A stretch of DNA of 64,000 nt, from positions 1-64,000 of the forward strand of contig NW_020126839.1 in the NCBI RefSeq assembly GCF_002994745.2, in the 5' to 3' direction. Positions 24,351-35,999 of the stretch are shown one piece after another (positions within the stretch are counted from its first letter, which is position 1; every line of letters begins with the position of its first letter). Made by a program: the position numbers and the translations under genes. The notes beneath the pieces were generated by a model, which was not told the origin of the DNA, ran no database searches, and saw only the letters and a list, made by a program, of their open reading frames with translations. The stretch is from Rosa chinensis (taxonomy: Eukaryota; Streptophyta; Magnoliopsida; Rosales; Rosaceae).

Positions 24351-24894
24351 GTATAATCACAACCCTGAAAACGCATAAAGAAAACCGAATCAAAATTAGA
24401 TCTTGAGCTCTAAATAGACCCAAATCGAATGAAATTCGCACAGTACCAATTACAATCAAAGATCAACACAATCGATATGCATGAAAGAGGAGAGACAACT
24501 GGCGATAGCAAAAAAACATGGAAAATCAGAAATAACAGAGAGGTTACCATAGATCTGAACACAATATGAAGTATCTCGAGATCCAGCTCTAATAGAGAGA
24601 GCCTGCCACATATCTGAAAATGATGTCGGAGCGCTGCTACAGATAACGCAGAATGGACGTCGGCATGTATAGAGAGAGAGGCAGAGCTACGTGAATAGAG
24701 TGTGTGAACCGAGTCCTACTCCAGATCTAACAGAAACCCAAACTTCCCAGAGAGGAACATCCCGTCCGGTAACTCTCATTGGAGTAGGCAAGGTCGCAAG
24801 GATAAGAAGAGAGAGAGAGATCTAGGATACAAGAAGAGGGAAGTTTAATTGTTAGCCGAAAATTATTAGCGGGCTCTTGAAATTTTGTGACATT
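24351..24894. other. Unassigned segment between satellite array 2 and the right CACTA end
   Basis: No convincing gene. A GA-rich run lies near 24670-24820. The segment resembles 5' flanking or UTR sequence of an unidentified captured gene. Confidence 0.35.
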
Positions 24895-25232
24895 TAAGGC
24901 GCTCTTCAAAAACACGCCGTAAAAGATTAGAAACACATGTCTTTTACAGCACACTTATAAAGCACGCCGTAAATGATAGAAAAGTCATTTACGGCATACA
25001 TGATAAATACGCCGTAAAAGATAAAAAATGAAAGTCTTTTACGGCTCACAAAAAAGTACGCCGTAAATATAATTTGTCATTTACGGCACACACGGAAAGC
25101 ACGTCGTAAATGACCAAAAAGAGAATTCTGTTACGGCACATAAAAAAACACGCCGTAATGAGACTCTTTTACGGCGCACATGATATGCACGCCGTAATTT
25201 GCGCGTCGTAAAAGACTAATTTTCTAGTAGTG
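24895..25232. promoter_or_regulatory. Right subterminal motif array of CACTA 1
   Basis: Repeated CACGCCGTAAA or TTTACGGC motifs occur in both orientations up to the terminal TTTTCTAGTAGTG, mirroring the left end. They are probably transposase-binding sites by analogy with En/Spm. Confidence 0.8.
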
Positions 25233-25289
25233 ACAGGATATCCTAATAAATAAAATCCTAATTACATACAGATTTACAATGATTCTACA

Positions 25290-25893
25290 TATAGTTCCTC
25301 CATATTGACATTATTACTAGTTTTGTACCTCAATGCAGTGCCTTGCGTGATGAAGATCACATTCCAAAGTGGTTCCCCCTTCGAATAATATAGCAGTTTT
25401 TTGTATATGTCACTAGTTCAAGATGTTTAACAATTGCTTTCAAAACTCATATCTTCATATATATTGAACATCGCTACCTAGGAAAATTGATCACATAAGT
25501 AAAATTAGTACTCAATCGAGAAATTAAAATGTAGAGATAAATCGCTAATGTATTGTTTTCTTGTAAAATATAATTATTTTCTTTCTTCTGAAAAGCGTTA
25601 TGAACAAATATACTTACTTTCTGTAAACAAGCCAAGCAGGGAAAGACTCATGATTTGTCTCCTGTATACTATAGGAAGAAGAAGAAACAAATCTGCACAT
25701 CAACGTCTTTGTTTTCTTCAAGCTTTTGTAGAATGTTTTTCGATCATGATCACCTTCTTCATCAACTTCTTATTTTGTCTAGAAAGATAGTATTTATTTA
25801 ACCACATATCTATGTCTGGATTCATCATTTGCATCTTTAATCTTAATTTAATTCGATCTGATCTTTTCTGTGACTCCTGCACATAAAAATTTA
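25290..25893. other. Flank of copia A: continuation of the resistance-gene remnant, then unassigned DNA
   Basis: Immediately right of TSD TATAG the minus strand could continue the LRR frame (CQYGGT across the rejoined site), but stops appear within a few codons. Pieces such as GEPLWNVIFITQGTALRY near 25330-25390 suggest more of the same decayed gene. From 25400 to 25893 I see no gene. Confidence 0.4.
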
Positions 25894-27050
25894 GGGTTAA
25901 TTACATATAAGTGCATATTTGAATGTTCTTTTAGCCATAAGGCCACCAACTATTTTTTTCCCTCATAAGACCACTAGAATAAAAAATGTGTTAAATTTTG
26001 GATATAAAAATTAATATATTTATATAAATGCCACTAGAGTAAAAAGTTAACAATCATCCTCTCTCTTCTCCAGTGAGGTCTCCGGCCAACTTCCGGCGAC
26101 CACAAAAAGCTACTGTCACTAACACCAAAAGCTACTGTCGCCAGCAACAAAAGCTATTCTGATGAGATTTCCGGCAATCTCTGGCGAGGTCACAAAAACT
26201 ACTGTCGCCAGTATCAAAATCTACTGTCACTAGCAACAAAAGCTACTCCGGTGAGATTTCTAGCTATGTCACAAAAGCTACTGTCACTAGTAACAAAAGC
26301 TACTGTCACCAACAAAAGCTACACTCTCCAAAACCAAAAGCTACTGTCACCAACACCAAAAGCTACGCTCACCAGCGATAAACGTTACCATCACCAACAC
26401 CAGAAAGCTACACTCACCAGTAAGAAAATCTACTCTCGCATCACCGAAACTTACTTTCATCAACGCCAAAAGCAATAATCAAGTAGAACAAAAGCTACTT
26501 TCGGAGATTGAGAAAGCTATTCTCAGTGACTAAGAAAACTATGACAATATAAAGGATACAACAAAATAAAATGCTACTGGAATCGAGAAAAGAAAACATA
26601 TTCAATGTTACAAAACGTATGCTGGGTTCAACAATAATGTAACTATATAAAAAGCTACTTCCATACTTGTAAAAAGTCACTACCATAGTTGTGAAAATCT
26701 ATTACAATAGTTGTATAAAGCTATTGTCAATATTGTAATGCTACTATCATTTTTCAATGGTGATGCTCTAAACCCATAGGCATCATTTGCCACCTTTAGC
26801 ACAAAATTTCATTTCAACATTTTTTGGTTGGCCGAATGATCTCTTGGTCAATGGAGGCTTCAATATCCAAATTCACATGATTTTTTAAATCTACTACTAC
26901 AAATGCAAAGGAGAAGAACTCTGCAAGAACAAAGATACAACAAAATATTAGTATTTGAAATTAAAGTTAAAACAACAATGTACAGCTGTGCTACAAACAT
27001 GACACTCTTTATCAACTAGATAAAAAATAAGCAATCTAAAATGCTACCGT

Positions 27051-30000
27051 TGTCACGCCCCCTGATTTTTAACACAACTAAAAATCGATATATAATCCCA
27101 TAATTACATATGCGTGATCGTTCAACCATCAATACCAAGCACCTGGAAACTTTTTCCTTTAAACTACATACGTATTGATGCCTTGAACCCACTATGTAAT
27201 TATTGACCCGCCCACAGAGTCATATATTACATAAGCTTACGATTTAAATTATCAACAACAAGATAAAACGTAAATGCTCCTCAGAGTTTACTACATAGCG
27301 GAAGTCATAACAATGGCAAAGCCAACCAAATTTGCTTCCTACATGTTCTGCTGCCAACAAGCTACCTCAGCTTCAACCACGATTACCCTGACTTGCAGAA
27401 ATAACCCCTATACCGTTGGAATGGTGCACTAGGTTATCACACAACAAACCCGGTAAGCTTTTGCAACCCCGTATGAGTAACTCAAAACAACTCACACAAA
27501 ACCACGGGATAAAACCCGCACGTTTAAGCAAATCACGGGATAAACCCACACGAATCACAAGATAGACTCACACAAATCACATTTAAATCAATAAACAAAT
27601 CACGGGATAAACCCACACAAATCACGTTTCAATCAAGAAACAAAGCACGGATAAACCCACACGAACCATGAGATAAACTCACACGTTTCAATCAAGAAAT
27701 AACTCACACAAATCACGTTTAAATCAATAAACAAATCACGTTTCAATCAAGAAACAAAGTAAGAGATAAACTCACACGATTCACTTTTAAATCAATAAAC
27801 AAATCACGGGATAAACCCACACAAATCACGTTTCAATCAAGAAACAAAGCACTGGATAAACCTACACGAATCACGAGATAAACTCACACGATTCACGTTT
27901 AAATCAATAAACAAATCACGGGATAAACCCACACAATCATGTTTCAATCAAGAAACAAAGCATGGGATAAACCCACACGAATCACGAGATAAACTCACAT
28001 GTTTCAATCAAGAAACAACTCACACAAATCACGTTTAAATCAATAAACAAATCACGTTTCAATCAAGAAATAAAGTACGAGATAAACTCACACGATTCAC
28101 ATTTAAATCAATAAACAAATCACGGGATAAACCCACACAAATCACGTTTCAATCAAGAAACAAAGCAAGCGATAAACTCACACGATTCACGTTTAAATCA
28201 ATAAACAAATCACGGGATAAACCCACACAAATCACGTTTCAATCAAGAAACAAAGCACGACGGACAGACTAGAGCTCTAACTGATCGTATCCACAAACCC
28301 AGCCAAAGGCGTGAAGTCCTATTTTCCCACCCACGATCACATTTCGTGATCCATAATCCTCAACTCGTAAGTCTTTGGATCCACGGTATAAATACCAAAA
28401 CATTTAAAGGAGTCACAGTAGACCCAAAATGTTACACGAATCTAAAATGAAAGATTCCCCGTAATTGATCCCTATCAATTACTCCTGGTACAAGACCCAT
28501 ATTTAAATAACCCACCGCGAACTAAAATGTTCCACAAATACACAAATCTCAACACTTTTCAAAACAAATCGAAATCAACATTTCCACAATCATTTGTTTT
28601 CCAAAAGCCACAACCCAAAACAATAAAAAGCATCATTTCATGCATATTGTTTTCATAAATCTACAAACCCACCAAAACATATATATTTCACGTAAATATA
28701 TATATACGTAGTCATCCGCTCAGGAATGCCTACTAATACCAACTATAGTTTGTAGTTAAATCAATAACTCTCAAAAGGATAAAGGTAAGCCCGTTCGTGA
28801 ATGAACTTCGTAAGATTACTCACCTCGAAATTCCCGCTGCGTCTTCAATACAGAAAAAACAGCCTAACCACCAACTAACGTCCAAGAATACTTCGTCAAG
28901 TACCTAAGGAAAGTACAGCCTTGATTCAGTCAATGAAACAAAGGAATACGTTCGAAACCCTAAATCGAACCAAAATTCCCCAAAGTGACGTCAAATGAGG
29001 CGAAACCACATCTGAGACCACCCAATGTCTCCGGAATACTTATACGATCGACCATGTCCCAACCACAAGTCGATCGGACGCTCAAATTCTCACAGATTGA
29101 ATAAATCCACCGGTATGAAACTGTAAAAATCATGACAATTCCATACGAACTCCAAAATTTGCATATTATATATCGAAACGCTCGTATCGACGAGTAGAAG
29201 ATATATAATACTAGAAATAGTTCCTAATATGGCCGGAACGCCGCCAGAATGCCGTCACAGACGGTGGCGCACCGCCGCCGGCCAAAACTCATTATTTCCC
29301 AAAATTCCCAACATCAAAGCTACTCATCTAAGCATGCTTGTGAATTTTCATACTTGCTCGAAGTCAAAAAACAAGCATAAAGGGTCGAAAACTACCTCAC
29401 AAGCTTTGAATTACTGTTCAATCTGAGTTGGACCAAGTTTCACTTGAATCGATCCAAACACCCACCAAGGATAGATCAAGGAGGCTGCTCTGAGCTCCCC
29501 AAACTCGGTTTGAAGCCTCGCCGACGTCGGATATTGGAGAACCAATCGGGTCAGATTCCTCCAAAAGTCGCCGCCTTGCTGCACCTCCTCCGCCGTGAAT
29601 CGTCACTAGAGGACACCACAGGGAGGAGCGGACGGCAACTATGAAGTGATCTGGAAAGTTTCGTCGCCGGAGACCACCGGAGCTCGTCGGAAAAGCCGAG
29701 TCAGGTTTCCGGGTTCGGGTCGGGTCAGTCGAAAAACCCAGATACCGAAGGTATCAGTTGAGAGAGAAAAGAGAGAGAAGAGTTGGTTTCTGGAAAAGGA
29801 AAGTGGAAAAATGAAAATAGTAACTTTCCCGAAAGGGAAACTCCTATATATAGTAACTTTCTAAATTTTTCAACGCTCATAACTTTCTCATACGAACTCT
29901 GATTTCTGCGTTCCACATATCCATGAACTCGTATCGACGCGCTCTACAACTTTCGTGAAGGAATTTTTTGTAGAATCTCAACGCATCAAAAGTCAACCCT

Positions 30001-30150
30001 TGCCCCCCCCCCCCCCAAAACGACCATTCCTGAATAATTATTCGCCCGAAACACTTCCGCTCCATCCATGAGCCACAAAACTATCCAATAACCACTAATT
30101 AAATTCCGGAAAATCCTCGAAAAATAATTACAAATTTCCGAGGCATCACA
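27051..30150. mobile_element. 3.1-kb LTR-like insertion, probably a solo LTR of a large Gypsy-type element
   Basis: Begins TGTCACGCCCCCTGATTTTT and ends GAGGCATCACA, i.e. TG...CA, with 5-bp duplication ACCGT at 27046-27050 and 30151-30155. No internal direct terminal repeats, PBS or polyprotein were recognised. A TATA-like TATATATAG near 29853 followed by CATACGAACTCTGATTTC is the style of long plant Gypsy LTRs. A LARD with short ends is an alternative. Short open frames near 29229-29864 are not convincing genes. Confidence 0.6.
27480..28262. repeat. Irregular tandem repeat block inside the LTR-like insertion
   Basis: Repeated phrases AATCACGGGATAAACCCACA and CACGTTTCAATCAAGAAACA plus TTTAAATCAATAAACAAATC are arranged in varying order over about 0.8 kb, indicating repeated internal duplication. 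Confidence 0.85.
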
Positions 30151-31020
30151 ACCGTCATAAATACAGAATGCTACTATAACACATGTACAAAGCTACTAAA
30201 TCAGTAACAAAAAGCTACTGACATAGGTAAAAAACTACTATAAAACTTGTACAAAGTTACTGGACCATTAATAAAAGCTACTAATTTTGATATAAAGCTA
30301 CTATAACACATATACAAAGCTACTAGACTAGTAATAAAAAAGCTACTGACATAAATATTGATTACACAAACCAGCTAATTATACATGTTGATAGTGTAAC
30401 ACAAATTTCAAATAAGAAATGCTTGAAATATGAAATCACAACAGTAAGAAAATTGAATTTCATTCAGGATCATTCTTTTTCATTTTGATAAGCTATTGAC
30501 AAAAACTACTTAAAATCAATCAAAATGAAAACAAAGAAGCTACTGAGATTAGATTGAAAAGATACTAACATAGAGATAGAAAGCTACTATCACTGTGTTG
30601 AAAAACCACTGTAACAGTTATAGCAAGCTACTGACTTGAAATCAATTAAAACAAAAACAGAAAACCTACTGACATCAGCTTGAAAAGATACTAACATAGG
30701 CATAAAAACTATTATTACTGTATTGAAGTCACATGTAGTCCATATTTACCAACGGCTGAATACAAAATTCGACTGGTTGATAAAAGAGATTTTAACAAAT
30801 ATGTTTGAGCATCAGCTGCTCTAATGGCAATTACATGATTCACCACAATTGGAGGCAATTGGTATAGAAAACAGAATGGTTAGTCTTGGTTGGTCCCTGC
30901 TAAGGGTTGGAAAACTCGGGGTCATGACTTTCCAGCTATGCGACTAATAAGACCACCACGAAATGTATGTAGGAGCCTTCTACCAATTATCATCTAGCAA
31001 AAGCTACATTATATGCTGGA

Positions 31021-32050
31021 CCATTTATTGATTTTTCCCTAGGGGTCTGGAAGACAACGGAACTACCTATGAAATCCAACACAATGTATACCACATCAAA
31101 CTAAAAAATAAGGTGTAATTAATGAATTTACCTTTCTAGAGCAATAGCAAATAGCATATCTAGCTCAATAGGTCGTACATCTCCATCCTAGTGTTTGTCA
31201 CTAACCCATACAAATTCTTAATAACACAACTCATTAATAATCTTCCAAATGAAAGATAAAACCCTGAAAATCTAACAAGAATTCATCTTGATGGTTCAAA
31301 TATCACAAAGCCCTACAATTTAACAAGAAGCAGAAGCAGGAGAATCAAAGTAACAACATATGGATGGATTTGTTCGTAACAAAAAAAGTGATCAGTTTCC
31401 AAGAATCAAATCTGAACATGAACCAAACACAAGAATCAATGTCAAGCATCCACTCGCTTTAGTTATTTGCTGCGCTTAATACTAGTCTCCATGCTAACAA
31501 TTCACACATCCACAAAATCAAACGGAGCTCCGTTTCCAGTTGCATAGGGATTTACATCAGAAATCGATAAGTACAACTAACCTGGATGATGTGTCGATGA
31601 CGGTGACGGGAATATGATCGGAGGAGGTGATCAGTTTTTTGAAGACGAAGCACAGGCCTATCTGATCTCGGAGCGACTCCATTTGCGCCAAGTCGGCGAC
31701 GGCGAAATCCTGCAGATCGAGTATAAAGCACAGCCCAACCATTTCGGCTCTTCTTCGTCATCACTACCAGAGAATCGGTCGCTGGCGACGTGAGAGCGAC
31801 ATCGAGATGCTTCAATTCAACAAGCGCCTCCGCTATGCTTGGAACGCTGAGAACTCTCGCCGTCAGGTGTACCTTAGGTTGAAAGGTCATTGGTTCTGCT
31901 TTGATGAAGGTTGTAGCCGTCTTGGCCGCCGTTGTCGGAAGCCAGAAAAACAAAAGCGACGAGTTTTGTCGGAGGACGAAGAGGAAGAGAGAGGGCTTCC
32001 TCGGGAGAGTCGCATAGAGAGAGGGAGAGTGGTTATTCTAATACCAGGCG
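31021..32050. other. Right part of the MULE with an unassigned 133-codon minus-strand frame
   Basis: An open frame at 31552-31953 on the minus strand has a biased, arginine-rich composition, overlaps open frames on the other strand and shows no domain I recognise. The region is richer in G+C than its surroundings, as captured host sequence in Pack-MULEs often is. That origin is only an inference. Confidence 0.3.
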
Positions 32051-32199
32051 GTTAGTTTTCTTAGGTAGAAGGGTAAAATGGACAGAGAAAAAATAATTTA
32101 AAGAGGCAAGTGGCCTTATGTGTACAAAACAATTTAGGTGACTTTATGACTAATATAAGTCTCAAAGTGATACTTGTTTGTAATTTTCTAAAAAATTTA

Positions 32200-32835
32200 T
32201 TCCATATATGACGTAAAGGTTACGGGTTCGTAATGATTATTTTAAGACTACTAATTAATCAACACCAACCTCCACCCATGCATTGAGATATATTAAGAAC
32301 ATCACCAAACCACTTATAGAAGTTAAAATTGAGAAGCAAATTTCCAACGTATTGGAACTGGTCTCCAAGTTTGAACCAAAGGAACTGCGTGCGTGCAAAA
32401 AAAAAAAAAAAAAAATTTAAGAAACATGTAATGAACGAATACATTATGTATTCATTCTTTCGCTCTGAATTTATAGTAGAAAATGAAACATCAATCAATC
32501 TCAAGTGTGTGCGAACCTCAAATTGCGCAAGCCCCACCAAAAAGATTGCAGGAACTTCCGAGGAAAAAATGCTGATCTTGTAAAGTTAGACTGAAGAGCA
32601 TAACGAAATATACCAAACTCGAAATTTTTTTTATCCTTTGGATCGCATGATGCCTTTATATGAGTCACGTTGCAGGTTCTAAGTACTCCGGCTGTTACAT
32701 CCCTATGATCACAGTGGAAATCTTATACATGACATGGCATAAGCAACGAGGCTTCCCTCCAACAGTGTATCTCTCTGTCAACAGCAAAACCGTACCACAA
32801 GGCTCCAAATAACTGATGGAACAACAAGTGAATAA
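32200..32835. other. Intergenic, no gene seen
   Basis: AT-rich sequence with an A-run near 32398-32415. Only short open frames without recognisable content. Confidence 0.5.
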
Positions 32836-33150
32836 GGGCACGTTTACTTACTTCGAAGGAAAGGGAATGATTACGGGATAAAAACATTCCTGCGTTTACT
32901 AACACATAAAGGAATCGGAATGATTCAGGGTAAAAGAATTCCTGCGTTTACTAACACATGAAGGAATCGGAATGGATGTATGTCCCACCTCCTTATCAGG
33001 AATCGATTCCTGAATACTCAGGAATTCGATACGAAGGGGGAGATGGGTTTAGGAATCATTCCTCCGGAATTAATACCGATTCCTTTCTTCTCCCATTCCA
33101 CTTGTCTCCGATTCATGATTATTTTCCATTCCAAGTAAGTAAACGTGCCA
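32836..33150. mobile_element. PIF/Harbinger (Tourist-like) MITE
   Basis: GGCACGTTTACTTACTT at the left and its perfect complement AAGTAAGTAAACGTGCC at the right form 17-bp inverted ends, flanked by the trinucleotide TAA at 32833-32835 and 33151-33153. The 315-bp interior includes a tandem repeat of about 60 bp containing TTCCTGCGTTTACTAACACA. TAA duplication and length fit the PIF/Harbinger MITE class. Confidence 0.85.
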
Positions 33151-33153
33151 TAA

Positions 33154-34860
33154 TAGTGAAATTTCATAGAAAGTTTATTTTACTACGTACTTAATAAACT
33201 TACACATTTGAGAGGGAATGAATGTAATTTACAGAAAATTATTGACAATTTCTCTTTTTTTTTTTTTTTTTTTAAATAAAATGAAAAAAGGAATATAAAG
33301 ATAAGATGAAGAGTGAAACTTTTTTTTTTTTTTTTTTTTTTGTGTCTTTTAAAGATAAAGGCTAAGACTAGGACTTATATGAGAAGCAATGATAAATGGA
33401 AGAAAATCCAATATAGCTTGAAGCCATCTTCCTATTCCAGATTCTCTGTTAGGACGTTGCTTATTCAATCCAAAGATGCAATAAGCCCGTAGAGTATATT
33501 GGATTGATAGAAGGAAACTCGAAGAACTTTATACAAAACTCAGTGGTGGAACTGTGTTTCAGTCTGATGGGGTCCAGACCTGCCCAACGTACTATCAGAT
33601 GTATACTTATATGTGCATTGCTGTTAAACAATCTAAGAAAAAACCTTCCATTCATGAAGAGGACCCCCCCTCCTCCTCCCAAATCCACGTGATAATCAAT
33701 TCATATATGAAACTTTAATAAAACAATCACTAATAATAAGAATATAGTAATATTAATTAAAAATCAGGTTGCTTTTTTTTTTGAAATGAGAGTTATCTAT
33801 CAGTTTGTTTCGAATTTATTATTTACTTATGGATTATATTGAATATGATTTTAATTTATTTTTGGTGTAGTTTTTTTTTTATAATTTATGTCTCGACCCC
33901 CCCAATGTTTAAATCCTGATTCCGCCCCTTATATGGAATTGGACTTTCAAGCTATCATTGTCTGCTTCCTTAAGATGAAAGTAATTTTTCTTTTGATGTG
34001 TACCTCCTTTCCTAGACCTGATACAATTTGAGTTCGATTCATTTTTAGCTCGTTTAGTTCGTGTTTGTAAGATAAATGAGCGGTTTTTTTGTTTTTTAAA
34101 AAACTATGATATATTTGGCTCGTCAAGCTCGTGAATAGCTCATATTTTTTTTGAATAGCTTGAGCTTGACTCATGAAAATTTAAAATATAAATATAAAAT
34201 TGTTATTGTAATAAAAGCCTTTTTTTTTTTCATTGCCTTCCTTTTCAATTAAAAGGCAAATTGAGTATAGCGTGTAACAAAGAAAGACAATATTTGTGCC
34301 TCAATTAAAAAAATACGATGGGGTAACCAATCAAATTAAATTCGGATCATTATTTTTATTTAAAATTTTATTCTTAATTAACTTTATTGATTTAGAGCCA
34401 AATTAAGCCAATTCGAGCATAAATTGGACTTGAGCTTTGTCCAATAATCGAGTTGAGCTTGAGCTTAAAAAAAACATTCAAGCCGAGCCGAGTTTGAGCT
34501 TGAAAAAAGTTAATCAAGCATAAACCCGGCTCAAGCTCGATAAAAAATAACTGAGCTGAGTGCCTGAATTTGATCACCATAGTATTCGCTTAAGCTTATC
34601 TCATTTACACCCCTAATGCTTTCTCAAAAAAAAAATTTACACCCCTAATGAGAAGGGTCATAGATGGAAGTATGATGAGAAAAGGAGACAGAAATGTATG
34701 AGGTTTATATTAAGTAGTTATTTTAGGAGTGTATATAAAATTTCTTTTTATATGATTTATAAGTGTGATATAAAAGAATAAACGAATAAATAATAAATAA
34801 TGAATAATTTCAGAAGTAATCCTACTCCCTACTCCCTACATAATTTCTAGTTTCCCACAG
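33154..34860. other. Intergenic with simple sequence and a degenerate GAGCTTGAGC-type repeat
   Basis: T-runs near 33250-33275 and 33320-33342. From about 34020 to 34610 there are many GAGCTTGAGC/AGCTCG-like words typical of dispersed plant repeats. No credible gene. Confidence 0.5.
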
Positions 34861-34867
34861 CGAAGTG

Positions 34868-35843
34868 TCAAACAAGAGTTGAACAAGTTGAGGTTGAGGG
34901 ATCGAACAAAGCAGGGAGCAAGTACTTCTTCCCATTAAAACCATTGGCATTGTAGCTAGCACCAGTTGTAGCTTCTACCAATAGGTCTCCAGCATAACCA
35001 GGATGTGCCCCTTTCCCATAGACACCAGGACAAGCCGAAGCAGCCTCTAAGCCTCTTTGGGACCCTGATAAAACCCATTCCCAAAAGGGTTGGTCACCCA
35101 GCCAAAGGCTAGCCAGGTTTATGATCATGCCATCCACACCCACATCGTTGTTGGGTGCAACCAAAGCTGGATATTGTGGTCCATAAATTGGCTGATGGAA
35201 TCGCCAAGCACATTGACCAGGGCACTGGGTCTCGGAGTTTCCGACCCAGATAAGAGACCCAAATGTAAGCGAATTTGGAGCTCTTGCCTCGAAGGAAAGA
35301 GCTTCTTGAATACCCATGTGTGCCACATTTGCTAGAGAAAAACCCATCAATAATGACATCTGATGAGGTCAAGACAACATTGATGGCATTACTCTGGCCA
35401 CCAGTGGCCTCCAACTGTTTGATGTGCGTTCCAAGAGATGGGACTTGCCCAGAGAGTAGCTTTCATCGAGGATTTGGGTACCCAATGAGAGGGAAAGAGA
35501 TGAGGTTTTCTTGGCATTGGAGAGTAATAGTATTTTTCTATGGATTTCAACCATGTAGCAACAGAGGGTTGATGTTTAGATGGAGAAGAAGAAGAAAGTG
35601 AGGTGATGAAATCGGACACAATTGCGCGCTGGGAGGGCTTGAATTGCCATACCAGATTAAATTGATGGATATTTTGCCGTGAGAAGAGGGCCACATTGTG
35701 GATTGGAATAGTATAGGCTGCTGGGTTTGGTCTGAGCTGGTCTCAGCAAGGCTCCTAGCTGCTGAGCTAAAATGGCTGAACAAAAATATGAGCGAGACTA
35801 GTTGTAGAAGTAAATATGAGGAAGCAAAAGTAGCCATGGTCAT
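34868..35843 (-). pseudogene. EXORDIUM/PHI-1-like gene, copy 1 (decayed)
   Basis: The minus-strand sequence collinear with the intact copy at 38.2 kb starts MTMATFASS, with a hydrophobic signal peptide ending SSAARSLAE. It reaches the same C-terminal CSTLV stop. Relative to copy 2 it has several frameshifts: one in the ILFQ..GPL region, another near [14 protein letters not shown], and a 13-bp duplication near 35245 after IWV. Short deletions also remove parts of the EAPLEAA and LLAGTV segments. The TATA region is still present upstream. It may be transcribed but cannot make a full EXO protein as assembled. Confidence 0.88.
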
Positions 35844-35952
35844 CTGTAACAAAGCTATCAATTTGAGAATTGAAATCTTAGTGATTCTACTAAAAATGTA
35901 TGAAGCTCAAGGTTTGATATATCAGTTGGATTAGAGTGAACTATGAAGATGC

Positions 35953-35961
35953 CTATTTATA
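35953..35961 (-). promoter_or_regulatory. TATA box of EXL copy 1
   Basis: Minus-strand CACTATAAATAGGC lies about 110 bp upstream of the ATG, at the position equivalent to the TATA boxes of copies 2 and 3. The surrounding promoter block is shared by all three copies. Confidence 0.6.
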
Positions 35962-35999
35962 GTGCTGAAGACTTGAATGAAAGAAAGTGCATGGAAGGA

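Larger units (their letters stand above)
8339..25232. mobile_element. CACTA (En/Spm-type) transposon 1, about 16.9 kb, gene-capturing and apparently non-autonomous
   Basis: The left terminus CACTACCAGAAAAATGG starts at 8339 and the right terminus TTTTCTAGTAGTG ends at 25232, giving CACTA inverted ends. The 3-bp target-site duplication ACA is at 8336-8338 and 25233-25235. The unoccupied sequence is preserved in the other copia LTR at 4037-4215, which confirms both borders. Both ends carry subterminal arrays of a GCCGTAAA motif, as CACTA elements use for TNPA-type binding. No TNPD/TNP2 or TNPA-like transposase was recognised inside. The interior holds exon pieces of unrelated host genes, a complete copia element (11389-16248), a satellite array and unassigned sequence. 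Mobilisation would need a transposase from elsewhere. Confidence 0.93.
4037..25289 (-). mobile_element. Ty1/copia LTR retrotransposon A, degenerate, split by a CACTA insertion
   Basis: The left LTR is 4037-4215. The right LTR is 8215-8338 continued at 25236-25289, about 179 bp in each case. Flanking target-site duplications TATAG lie at 4032-4036 and 25290-25294. Reading on the minus strand, a primer-binding site TGGTATCAAAGC follows the right (5') LTR at about 8202-8213, and a purine tract TTGAGGGAGAG precedes the left (3') LTR at about 4216. The LTR starts TGTAGAA and ends TTCTACT, so the terminal inverted repeat is imperfect. The internal part is only about 4.0 kb: most of gag is missing and the pol frame is broken. 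Everything from 8339 to 25232 is the nested CACTA element. Confidence 0.93.
25894..32190. mobile_element. Non-autonomous Mutator-like element (MULE) rich in AGCTACT motifs
   Basis: Long imperfect terminal inverted repeats: the left begins GGGTTAATTACATATAAGTG and continues through AGCCATAAGGCCACC. The right end, read on the opposite strand, gives TAGAAAATTACAAACAAGTA and then GTCATAAAGTCACC. A 9-bp target-site duplication AAAAATTTA lies at 25885-25893 and 32191-32199. Without the nested 3.1-kb LTR-like insertion the element is about 3.2 kb. Its body at 26,050-27,040 and 30,160-31,020 is filled with irregular AAAGCTACT repeats. No MuDR transposase was seen. Confidence 0.8.

Noticed and set aside
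27480..28262. CRISPR-like array
   Set aside because: Repeats are variable in order and spacing, lie in a plant LTR-like sequence, and have no unique spacers of fixed length.
29229..29864. Three plus-strand frames in the LTR-like insertion
   Set aside because: Arg/Pro-rich composition of a G+C-rich LTR segment, mutually overlapping, no motif and no splice logic.
35090..35335. Plus-strand frame over EXL copy 1
   Set aside because: Antisense shadow; the equivalent appears over copies 2 and 3 wherever the EXL frame is conserved.
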